Shown here in pieces: positions 42,764-53,858 of a DNA stretch of 64,000 nt. The stretch is from assembly GCA_029747015.1 (NCBI GenBank), contig JAKOGI010001578.1, positions 75,001-139,000 of the forward strand, in the 5' to 3' direction. Position 1 is the first letter of the stretch. The number at the start of each line of letters is the position of its first letter. The notes beneath the pieces are model-generated. The model was not told the origin of the DNA and did not search any database. It worked only from the letters and a program-made list of their open reading frames with translations. The position numbers were made by a program, and so were the translations under genes. The DNA is from Carnegiea gigantea (lineage: Eukaryota > Streptophyta > Magnoliopsida > Caryophyllales > Cactaceae).

Positions 42764-45700
42764 CTACATGAGACAGCCAACATAGCTGGATCGAGGATAC
42801 TTCCTTTGCAAGTGCGGCCATTGCACATAAAGTTGATCGGCCATCCTCAATTTGTAGAGCAGTAAACCGCTCAAAGAGAGCCTTTTGACTCATGCTATGC
42901 TCTCCACATAAAAGAGTGATGACCATCTAATCCCCAATACCTATAAGAAGCAACACGAATCAGGTACAATAGCATCTTGGTTTTCCCCTTTTTTGTTGGG
43001 GAAGAATATAGCATCTGAATATTACCCTTTTTTGTTTCAACTTGAAATTAGGGTTTAGATTGAATTGTTCATTAAACCATATATCCGCTACCATTTTGTG
43101 GTGTGACGTACGAGACAGCAGTCAATGTTTTTTAAATCTACAGTCCAATGTGTGACAGCCTTTCTGTAGGATAAGGCTATGCAGCGCAAAATTCTTGGTT
43201 GGACACTACGGTATTAGTTTACTTGGGTTTGGTTTGGTCGCTATTTCAATTATGGTCAAATAGGTTGCTTACCTTAAAGAGATGGGCGATTGCACATATG
43301 GGGATGCAGGTTCCAGGACCATTGCAGAGGATCTGATAGAAAAACAAACACAAACGGTCATTAATTCAGAGTCATACATTCAGTATACATTCAGTACAAA
43401 GTGGCTTGCCTTGCCTTCATTCTGACTCCCCAATTTTGATGAACAAGGGCTATGATAACAACAAAGGCAAGAAAATTATACGCACCACTTGAGGTCTGAT
43501 TTTAATCATCAGCCATAGTGCATGAGCAATGGCAACTAAGGTTGTACCAACAGAAGTTATGTATGACTGACCAACTTCTCGGCTTCGATAAATCTGCATG
43601 TACTCTGTTTTGTCCTTTCCCATCTGCACTAAACAAGGAATCAGGCACAACCCTCCCAAAAAAGCAAAATCTCTCCACTAATAGCTTAATTAAAGTATGC
43701 TGTCAGATGCCAGCTGCTGTGCCAAGTCAATGAGATTCTCAAACTGGGAGCTCAAGGCCCCCGGATTAATGGGATAAAAAAAATCCTAACATAAACGCAA
43801 GAAATGCACTTTTTTTAGTTTAGAAGCAAAGCTACCAAACCGTGAGCCTCTGTAAAGAGCAAAACTCTCATATTGCATTGTTACACAACGTAATCTTTCT
43901 GTCACATACAGATTGGACATCTCTTATAGAAAAGAACCCTGGACCAAACACAGTAAACAATCAGAGACCAAATTCACAACTGGACAGCCAGGCAGGTCAA
44001 CAAAACTGTAGAGGCCAACTACCTCAAATTAAAGTCATGTGCCGCCATCAGGGCAGAACTTCATATTTTGCAAAACATTACTCATTGAATACCCCCTGAG
44101 ACCCCAACAGAACTTATCAAGGGTTCATATCCTTAGTTCGAAACAATATCGATGTCCAGAATAAAGGACACATGAAACAACTACTGAGAAATTATGATGA
44201 TGCCCTCATTTTCAGCTCCCTGTAAAGGACTTGCTAAAAGGCCTTAACTACTAGAGTAACAGAGCAATTGTCTTTGCAAGATCCGTACTTCTGACATTAC
44301 ATGCGGCTTTTTAAACTGATAGCCACCCTAGATCAACACAAAGGACTGGACAAAGCATTGGGATTCACTCGTACAGAATCAACTTCCACGACAGCTCCCA
44401 CCATCAGCAAACAGTTGAATTGTGTGCTAAACACAGCCCTGATCCTTTTAGGCCCTCAAAGATTCAACAATGTGTTTTCCATTTCTTGTCCAGTGAAGGG
44501 ACCAAGCAAGAAGCACCAACTAGCTAGATTGGCTTCATAACAGTGAAACACCCACCTGAGCCATAATGTAGGATCTTCCATTCATGAGATAAAATGCAAT
44601 ACATACTCAGATACATGCTCCTCCTTTTAAACAGAATACAGAAAATGCGCAGCCTGCTAACTAATTCCATTGGGTGAATATCCAGCACCATCTTTGCTTG
44701 AGTACGACCAGCTCCTCAAGGAGTTTGAATAAGATGCACTTCCTTGAAGTTTAATGCCTCGTGTCAACCAATCATATTGAATTATGCAATGCTCTGCATT
44801 GCCATGTATTTTATGAGGGGTTGCCAGTGACTAAATCTTAATCCAATTCTTTAGGTAAAGATTACAATACAAGAACCACAAAGTAAAGAAACCGGATAGG
44901 TCATCTCCCAAGATGAAGCCTAATGAAGGTCCTACAGAAAATTTGAAGGTTTTCAGCAGACAAACCAACATATATTCTGCATATAGTTCATCAATCTGAG
45001 GTGACAAAGCCAATGGAGGTAAACAGAATGCTACACCTACACCTAAGTCATTTAGTTGTAGCACAGATTACATGGCTGCAACATTTTTTGGGGGGGGGGG
45101 GGGAGGGGGGAGAAAGTGCCCTCTTGCTGAGTCGTTACCCTATGAGCACCAAGCCAAAGCAAAATGCAAGCCAAAGGAAGAGAGAATCCTACATCTCAAG
45201 GTCACATAACAGCATTTCTCTTCCCTTTTCATTTGAATTTTGAGAAAGATTGAAGTTTATCGAAGTGATAGACAACATCACAGTGTTAACCTTGATTATG
45301 TAATATGTAGCAGGAACATATATAGGGAAGAAAAAATAGCTCAGCATCTCAACCACAGATCATTGCCAAATTAACAGTTAAATAACAGCTTTTAATGATA
45401 CCTGTGCTCTAATAACAATTAAAACAAAATAAGATTCTTAAGCTAATACCAACAAATGCAATCTTCTTACATGCTACTCAAGGACATAGATGGAAAGAGA
45501 TATGATAAAGCACAATATTCTCACAAGTCAAAACAACTGCAGCTATTGCATATAAAATCTCTTGATGCAATTCTGATATGACTAAAATTCAAAGTGCAAC
45601 ATTGGTATATGGGAAAGAATCCAACAGCAAACATTACCTCATCATCTGAGGAACTCTCAAATGTTCGAGCTTTCTGGAGACTCATATTATCAGTAGCAGC

Positions 45701-46551
45701 ACCTATGTAATATCTTTGATAAAGCCTGTCTTTCTGTAGTGCAGCCAAGAGATTAAGCATCTCTGCAGTGTGACCTCTTACATGTATCAAAATTCATGAC
45801 CAATGACCATAGAACTCAAGTTAGACAGTAAAATTCCCAGAAATTTTATATCCACAGTAAACCATGCTTCATTTCTCAATACATTGGCACTTCTACAGTG
45901 ATAATGGGCACAACTTCCCAGCACTGATATTTCCACTTCATTTCAACATTAAGAAATTCAAGCACCTCCCTTTAGCCTTCCACCATGTAACTTCTTCAAT
46001 AGCCCCCATTTTTTTCTATAATGTTATCGAAGTACTTATCCCCTTTTTTTTTTTTTTTCCCCTTTCTTTATATTAACTAAAACTTCGTTTAGTCCGAAAT
46101 AAAAACAAGAAAATTTTCCCAGGTTCCACTCCAATTCAACTGAGAATTATCCATTTTCAGCAACAAAGACTTAACCTTTAGCCAATCCCACAACACAAAA
46201 AGAAAGAAATAGAGATAATTTATCAAATACCCAACAAAACAACCCACATCAACGTTAAATTCATGAAGAAATTGTCAAAACATATCGGAATTTCACTAAA
46301 CTTTGCAGGGATTACATCGAAAATGGAAATGGTTGATTTGTTCGCTCACCTGATCCAAGAACAATGAGAGTACTAAGAGGCTTTGCAGAAGTGGGGCGCA
46401 ATGGTTTGCCGGTTCGATTGATCACGAACAACAACCGCAATAGAATCAAGGTCAAAACAGCTACGATAAGAATAACAACAGCGTTTGATTCCAGCATTGA
46501 TAAAAACCATTCATTCTCTCTTCCCATAGTGAGAATCCCCTCACTGAGCAC
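42764..46551 (-). pseudogene. ALG14: ALG14, copy A, with nonsense and splice-site lesions
   Basis: The exons match copy B: 46350-46551, 45638-45777, 43486-43623, 43273-43332, 42764-42940. Two lesions are clear. The intron 1 acceptor, TAG|GAGG in B, reads TAAGAGG, so the AG moves by one base and would shift the frame. In the last exon, VESIA-R reads VESIA-stop (CGA to TGA at 42890-42892), removing the conserved C-terminal half of that exon. Exon 1 keeps the conserved glycine of the VLGSGGHT motif, which copy B has lost. ALG14 anchors the cytosolic catalytic partner ALG13 to the ER. This copy probably makes no full-length product. Confidence 0.88.
45090..45103 (+). repeat. Poly-G tract in ALG14 intron 2, copy A
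   Basis: A T run followed by 14 G. The matching place in copy B is a T run (about 60333-60349) followed by mixed G. Confidence 0.9.
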
Positions 46552-47970
46552 CGAAATTGCATCAACATAAACCCTAGAAAGACGAGAAGAAGACAGAAAT
46601 TGACATCAATCTAAGCATCAATTGCAATTTTCAGCTGAGACCCTAAACAAAAGATGAAATTCCGGGGGGGGGGGTTGATGTTAAATTTAAAAAAAAAAAA
46701 AAAACCTCAAACCAGCTAATGCCCAAGTTCCCCTTCGTGGCTTCTTGACTCTAGAAAGATATATGAGCCATGGATGTAGTCTTACAAAGAGAGAGAAGAA
46801 GGACAACTTCGAGAAGAGTTGAGGCCATGGAAGTTCAAATGGGAAAAGCTCAAAAGAGAAGCAGACGCAGGGCAGCACGAATAGAGTCTTTTAGTTTTCT
46901 GTTGAGAGCAAAGTTATAAATGTCGTATCCATCGTCGCACCTTTTCTTACTGACACGAGATACACCGAATTTGTATGCAGCTTGCATCAAGCTTGTACCA
47001 TTTTAAATTTTAAAAAATTTTAAAAATTAAAGTATAAAAATTTTAAAAAATTTAGTATATCGGGTGATATTTGATTGAAAATACTGTTACTGTTTGGCAT
47101 TTGATGATATAGAGCGGTATTGAATTACACAATATTGGATAATAGCTTACACTGTTTCTTGATCAGTGCAGTACACTTCAATTGATACTCTATAGCACGG
47201 TATAGTATTTACAACACTCGTTGAGAGGTGAGACTAGATAGCACGGTATAGTATTTACAACACAATATTCACTTTGTGGTTTGTGGCCATGGAAATCGGA
47301 CGCTCTTCAATGCTCTGATTTGGGCCGTCAGAAATAAAAATTATTGACATTGGTTTTCCTCTTTCTTGCTTGTACATTATATATTTCTCTTCAAATTTAT
47401 TTAGCACGTTTACTGTTAATTAATATGTTAGAAACATTTTATTGGAATTTTTTTTTGCATAAAAATACATATATAATAGAAAACTAATATAAATAACAAA
47501 CATTATGAAAATAGTAAAATAGGCTTTTTTAGTGCAAAGTTTAAAGAAGTACAGGACAAAACTAATGATAAAGTCAACCGAATCATGGCAATCTGATCTA
47601 ATTCGACCAATTGATGGGATCAATTGATTAAATTTCGTTAAAATGATTCAACTAGTCGACTCATTGACCCACTTACCAACTGGATAGATGATCACGTTAG
47701 TTCTCTTAATATTAGTGTGGGCATAAGAACTTGGTGCAAAAGTTCCAAGATCTGATATTGACTTTTCTATATATATAATTTTTAAATTCTAAGCCGATAA
47801 AGATATATATCAAACTATAGTTAGTTTGATCAAATTTACGTAGTCATTATTTCATATGAAAGTAAATTTATCAACTTATTCCAAATTCACAAATCATGGC
47901 TTTTCTATAGAACAAATTCCATAATTTAAGAACATAAACATAGTTTAATTTAGAGCAGGATCGAGCTTAC
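46552..47970. other. 5' flank of ALG14 copy A to the end of the unit
   Basis: 46,700-46,880 aligns with 62,350-62,510 and likely contains the ALG14 5' untranslated region and promoter on the minus strand. A G11 run lies at 46664-46674. From 46,990 on it is AT-rich without genes. Confidence 0.55.
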
Positions 47971-49072
47971 AAGGTCTATTTATGGTCTCAAGTAGTCTTC
48001 CAAAACGTGGTATTTTAGATTCTATGAAGCTCTGATATCATTTGGCTTAACCATGGTTTCAGAAGACGACTGTGTGCGTGTCAAGAAAACTGCAAATGGT
48101 ATGTTTCTTACTTTGTATGTTGACGACATACTGTTTGCTGGAAACAACATAAAGATTATCCAAACCACTATGCAGTGGTTATCCTCTATCTTCAACATGA
48201 ATGACATGGGAGATGCTAGGTACATCCTAGGTGTTGAAATAACTCAAAACTGTTCCAAGAAACTTCATGGTTTAAGTCAAGAAGTATACACTAATAAAAT
48301 CTTGGAACGTTTTCAAATGTATTATTCTAAACCCGTGGACACTCCAGTTGAAAAGGATATAACTTTATGTCTCGACCAATGCATTAAAACAGACAAGAAA
48401 AGGAGAGAATGAGCAACGTCCCCTATACAAGTGCAGTAGGAAGCTTAATGTATGTCATATTGTGTACACGACCAGACATTTGCTTTGAGATTGGGTTGGT
48501 AAGTCATTACCATAGTAACCCAGGACTTGCTCATTGGCAAGTCATTAAGAGAATCTTTCCTACTTACGTGGTACAACTGACCTGGTCCTTTACTACCAAG
48601 CGGGTTTCTTAAATTAAAATGATACTCAGTTGCTGATTGGGGAGGCAATTTGGATGAGTTTATATCCACCTCGGGATATGTATTCACCCTAGACGGGAAA
48701 GCCATACCTTGGTGTAGTAACGAACAATACTGTATAGCACTTTCAACTATGGAAGCAGAGTATGTTGCTTGTTGCCTTTCCTGCTCAAGAGGCTATATGG
48801 CTGAGGAGTTTTCTCTAGGGTCTCAACCTCACTCAAAGAGTTGATGATCCTGTATAAATGATGTGTGACAATACTGCTGCCATTCAATTTGCTAAGGATG
48901 CCGGAAAACTAAGCATACTAAGAGGCGCTATCGTTTTGTACGAAACGCCTGAAAAGAGAAAGAAGTCGTCATTAAATATATATCTACTAGTAAGATAATT
49001 GCATATCCCCTAACTAAGTCTATACCTAGAGACGCTTTCAAAGCTACGAGTTTGGGTCTACGTAGGATTTAG
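47971..49072 (+). pseudogene. 5'-truncated copia reverse transcriptase and RNase H fragment
   Basis: It begins in mid-RT with RSIYGLK-stop-SSKTWYFRFYEAL (about 47,972-48,040) exactly where copy A homology ends. Then come the catalytic LYVDDILFAGNN (48,110-48,150), MGDARYILGVEI, YSKPVDTPVEK, SAVGSLMYVILCTRPDI, and RNase H motifs STSGYVFTLDG and STMEAEYVAC, CDNTAAIQFAKDAGK, ending near SIPRDAFKATSLGLRRI. Several stops and frameshifts. It is a different copia lineage from the two copia elements on the left, judging by these motifs. Confidence 0.82.
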
Positions 49073-50044
49073 TTTTTAGGTGTATCTAATTGTACAATGG
49101 ATGTGTTTTTCTTGCATTATTTATGGAATAAAGAATGATGTTTCTGTTTTCAGTATTTATAGATATGCAATTGTGTAATAAGGCACATCAAAATGTCACA
49201 AGACTTTTAATTGGCCTAGTCATACAGGCAATCGCCCTGCCACTTAAGTGGTGGGTAGGATGAAACTTTGCATTTATTAATACTGGTGTGTGTAATATTG
49301 AATTATCATTATACATGTGTTGTATGAATGATAAGTTATAAAATTTGGTAATCGCCTTAGTGAGTCTAAGATGAGACTTCTGAAAGTCGAATATGAAACA
49401 TAATAATTTCATATCGAAGCCTTATAGTCGAATCTCAAGTGCCAAAGTTAACATTGGGAATGCTAATCAAGTGGCTCAGGTTGGTTTTTTAATAAAAGTC
49501 AGACTTACGATTAGCATGGCGTAGAAGAGTGACATGCCAAGCTTAATGGAAACTATGTCATGACACACTTTCATACTGAGTGTGCTAAATTTCAACTTAT
49601 TTGATAAGTGACAAGCGAATTCCCTTTCTTTGTTACTATGTGACGTCTATTGACAATACTCTTTGACTTAGAGTTATAACATGAAGTCAAAGCTCGATGT
49701 AACTATCTTAATGTGTTTTCTAAGGGCTAAGATGTATACAGCCTAGTGGAATAAATTAGAAAAGCAGTTATGTTAAGATGGATTATTTATTGTTTGTCTA
49801 AGGGAGGATCATTTTCTCATCACTATGACACCATATCAAGCTCGGGCGATTATATTTAGTATACAATCAATTGATATGTTGATAGGCATACAGGGACAGT
49901 GTATGTTATTGGTGATGTTTTAAATGATTTGGGGTATTAATATCTTATGAAAGCGTTATGTCGATTAGATGATGACTTGATATAATACTACTGGCTTGTT
50001 TCTTGGTCGTACGCTTCATTCCCAGTATGAAGCGTGAGGAGATT
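49073..50044 (+). other. 3' noncoding region of the truncated copia
   Basis: No gene. It lies between the end of pol and the probable LTR and ends with a purine-rich AAGCGTGAGGAGATT, a polypurine-tract candidate. Confidence 0.45.
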
Positions 50045-50447
50045 TGTTGGCAGAGGGATATGGGACTTTTGATTTATATGACCGAGTGGAAGCTATTGAC
50101 CACGAGTAACAGTCACCATAATCACACCATAATCACCACATAAACTAGCATGTACAAAGAGACTAATTGGGCATTAATAAGCCAATTCAGTTCTATGATT
50201 ATGCTTCAGCTTTGTGAAACTACAAAATCGAGTGCAAATCAAGGAATGAGATACATGTGAGCAAGCATTCTTTAGATCAAAAAACCACTCTTTGCTGTCT
50301 CCATCACACAATCTAGCCATCTTTCAAATTCGGGTTTTGAGGTGTGGACTCATTGGTGACTTTAGTAGCCACCTAGTTCATGTGTAACAATTAGCGGATG
50401 AGATCCGGATAAAGCTTCCGTATTAGGTAAGTCCTCATACACCAACA
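50045..50447 (+). repeat. Probable 3' LTR of the truncated copia
   Basis: It starts TGTTGGCAG after the purine-rich tract and ends ACACCAACA. There is no second LTR in the window to compare with, because the 5' end is missing, so the limits are inferred from the TG...CA ends and position only. Confidence 0.5.
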
Positions 50448-51445
50448 TTTGGGTTTCTTATTGATTCATTACACTGTCTTCAAGATTACACACTTATGCC
50501 AGTTTTCCTATATAGATTCAGTGCAGCCTGTGCTATTTCTAATGGCCTATAAAAACTTGTTCTGTTTTGGCCTTTAGGGGGGTGGGGTTATACAGGTGAG
50601 GGGAGGGGTTTTATTTAGTTGATTTCAATATGTGGGTATTTTTATTTAATTTTTTGGACTTTCTGTTTATTTCTTTTATGCATTCAGTTTTGTCTTCCAA
50701 TTTGATCACTAATTTTGCCTCTAATGACTCCACTTATGCTCTCTTCATAACAAAGTCTATCTATCATACTTCTAAGAGTACATACTTCTATAAGCTACAT
50801 CAGACCCACATATTAAAATGTGTCTATAGGATAAATGCACGTTATAAAATTTGTCTACTTGATAAGTGAGAGTACATACTCAATGACTTTGTCAGTATGC
50901 CTTCGCACTGCAAATTGTCCCTATGTACATTTTGCTGCTTCATTCATAAGATATTGTTGTTTTTCCGGTTAACAAACTTTTATAGTGTGGAATAATTCCT
51001 TAGTCGTTGATCATTAATTATAATGGTACTAATTATGAGACTCTTTCTCCTTTTGGTCCTCCTCTTTAATCGTTGATCATTAATTATTTTCTTGTCCCTT
51101 CCATCATTTTCTTAAGCTAGATTTTGCAATTAACTCGGTGGTTTATTCTAATTTTGGACTTTAGTGGCTTATGTTCATGATTTTGGGGTTGGTAGATGAA
51201 GCTAACATTACTAGGTAGACAGGGAATACGTGCTTTCACCACTTTTTTTCTTTTCTTTTTTTTAATTTGGATCAAAGCAAAGAGATATTCTAGCTTATTG
51301 GAGTCATAGAGGAGACATTGTATCAGAAACTAACTAATAATTTTCCAGAGTGTAAAGCATTTCTTGGTTCATGACTTATGTATTGATCAACGAAGTTAAT
51401 TATTGTTTAACATAAAAACTTACTCTAAATTCTTTTTGTTATAAA
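50448..51445. other. Spacer before copy B, no gene recognised
   Basis: AT-rich. The phrase CGTTGATCATTAATTA occurs twice (about 51,004 and 51,071). No motif-bearing frame. Confidence 0.5.
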
Positions 51446-51936
51446 TATATGTTTATTTGAATTTTGCTATATTAGATGACATTTTTGAAAACGGTGTATC
51501 ATTAATATTTTATATAGAATTGTAATATACATTTGTATTTTCGTTCTAAATGTTGTTAAAATGACTATAAAACCACAAAACTTTGATCGTAATTATAATG
51601 ACGATGGAAAAAATTATGTACAGAAAGAAAAAAGTTTGATGGTTACAATATGTAGATAAATTTTGTCAAAGATTTTTGCAGATCGGTCATGTAGCATATC
51701 AACCAGGAGTTCCATCAACAACAAGGACTTCGTTCACTAATCTTCTTGTGCAGTAAGAAGTGATGTTCTAATGGGTCACATCTGGATCGGATGGACTAGA
51801 CTAGAGCTCATAATATCAAAATATCTAGACTAAAGACTGAAACGGAGACAATGTTCTAGGACTAGAACTAGCTTGATCAAACGTTGTATTACACTAGACT
51901 ATTTGGTTTTAATTTAAGGCTTGGTCAATCAAGTAC

Positions 51937-52111
51937 GACACCATTGTTGGTCCTAGTCCTACATCCTCCATTTCACCGGAGTCAAACTACTGTTCACCCA
52001 ATAAGAGGTAGAGCTCGCCTATCACAGATTTTCTCCATTCACAAGAATCGAATCTGAGACCTTGTCTAAAGGAAACAAGTGTCAAATCACTTGAATCAAC
52101 CTGTGTTGATG
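51937..52111 (-). mobile_element. SINE-like repeat in copy B, minus orientation
   Basis: About 175 bp present in B but not at the matching site in A (about 36,450). GGTAC-like sequence flanks both sides (51933-51936 and 52112-52115). The minus strand has a B-box-like GATTCGATTC preceded by CACTTGTTTCC. It shares order and motifs with 52648-52802 (CAAGTGATTTGACACTTG; TGAATGGA; GACTCC; ATGAAATGGAGGAT type). Confidence 0.6.
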
Positions 52112-52647
52112 GTACAATATAACCTGTTACATATAACTATGTGATATATCATTATACGATTAATGTATGATGGATTATTCGATCATTAGAGATGTAGCAT
52201 AAGCCCCTCTATATTATTCCATCATTATCAAGTATAAAAAAGAGTAGCATGAATGTATGCTTATTGTATAAAAATATTATCAAATAAAACAGTGTTTTAC
52301 AAAAGGTTAGTAACTTTAAGCACCCTAAGCAGTGGGCGGCAGTGGGCAGTGGGCCGTGGGGATGGTCCATAAGTCACAAAGAGGATATCATTGTTTTTGT
52401 TTTTTTTATAGTTTATTGTACAGTGTAGGGCGACGGGGGGTGAGGAATGAAGCAACGCAGAGAAGAAAGATGAATTGGGTTTTCCCTCCGAGTTCGGTTT
52501 ATCAGGCATTTTAGATCGGATCATATCAAATTCAAAAATCTCAGCCTTTCTTGACCAATGACTGGATCAGTTTTATATCAGTCTGATTTTCCTTCCAATA
52601 TGTGGTTTCATATTTTCTAAACATATTTTCCAAGTGACCAGTATAGG

Positions 52648-52802
52648 TCAGTTCAAGTGAGTTGCCACTTGTTCCTTTTAAATAAGATTTTGGGTTCGAG
52701 TCTTATGAATGGAAAAAAAACTTATGATAAGAAAGCTTTATTCCTTATTGAGCCAACAGTAGCTCGACTCCAATGAAATGGAGGATCCAAGACCAAAAAT
52801 AT
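52648..52802 (+). mobile_element. SINE-like repeat in copy B, plus orientation
   Basis: It has GTTCAAGTGAGTTGCCACTT, GGGTTCGAGTC (B-box-like), ATGAATGG, AATGAAATGGAGGATCCAAG, the same motif order as 51937-52111 read on its minus strand. It lies in a stretch of about 370 bp (52611-52982) missing from copy A. Confidence 0.55.
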
Positions 52803-53858
52803 ATATATTTTTTCTAAGTGTAAATATGAAAAGCCTAGTATGAAGTACAATATAATATGTTGGGTGCATACCTAGAAAAGGATGGCTCGGTGAAACGTGG
52901 CTTAATATTTTCAAAGTATCAACAATGAGTTATATGTTCAACATCACTAGAAGTATCGAAGAATTTCCTCCTCCTTATACCCCTCCTCTCCTCCAAGCCT
53001 GTACCCATCAATGTTGTATAGTCCTCTTGTTGAAAATTTAATAAAAATAGCTCATATAACATCTCCAACTAATTGAAACTGAAAATTTTAGTTATTGAAT
53101 TAATCTGTTGAGAGTAATGTAAATTTCATTTTGAATCAATGTACAAATCTACATCGTGCTAATCCATCCAGACGTAGTGTGAAGGGTCAAATGTAGCAAG
53201 TATTGCGATTATTGACTGTCATACTACTCCACAATAAGGAAGCAGATGAATTATTTTACTTTTTTTTTTAATCCTAACTCAAAAGTATTGTCTAAAGTAA
53301 CATTACTGACCGTTAAGAAAATAGACAACGTAAATTTCATCAAATCTTGCAGATCTTTTCTAGCCCAATTTTTATAAAGCTCTTGCAATGTTGATGGCAT
53401 CTATTCACTAGTGAACATTATAAAACTAACCTGTATCTGATTAATCAACCAAACCAACCTAAAAACTAATCTATATTTGATTTATTAGCCCAAACAACCC
53501 TAAATTAAACCCGAGATTAGCACAGTATAAGTGAACCATTTTGGTGGGTCTTAAAGCCCAAGTAACAAGCCATCAGAATTCTGCAGCTTAAAAACATATT
53601 GGACCGAACCAGAACATCAGGGAAGCATATTATCATCAAAGTAAGCATTTCAACTCCAGAAATCACATAGCTCTCAGACTACCAGAAACAGTAAAATATG
53701 TCAGACAGTTTACAGGCTATACCAGAACTATGTAGCCACTTATTCAACAGATTGTCCTTAATCTGATATTGGAGTATCTTACATTAAGATCACCCGAACC
53801 ATTAAGATGTATGTCTGTCAGCAAACTGTAAAGAACACAAAAAGGCCTCGGGCTTAAT

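Larger units (their letters stand above)
35947..47970. repeat. Segmental duplication, copy A (about 12.0 kb)
   Basis: Aligns in order and orientation with 51446-63551. Both hold noncoding sequence, a bHLH gene and ALG14 on the minus strand, and matching flanks (ends at GGATCGAGCTTAC). Similarity continues through introns and intergenic DNA. Copy A is outside the TE pile but both its ends touch truncated copia sequence. Gene lesions are concentrated in this copy. Confidence 0.93.

Noticed and set aside
42735..42926. Minus-strand frame with MVITLLCGEHSMSQKA
   Set aside because: Wrong-frame reading of ALG14 exon 5. The correct frame gives the conserved GIRWSS and VQWP motifs. The same applies to 58028-58234 in copy B.
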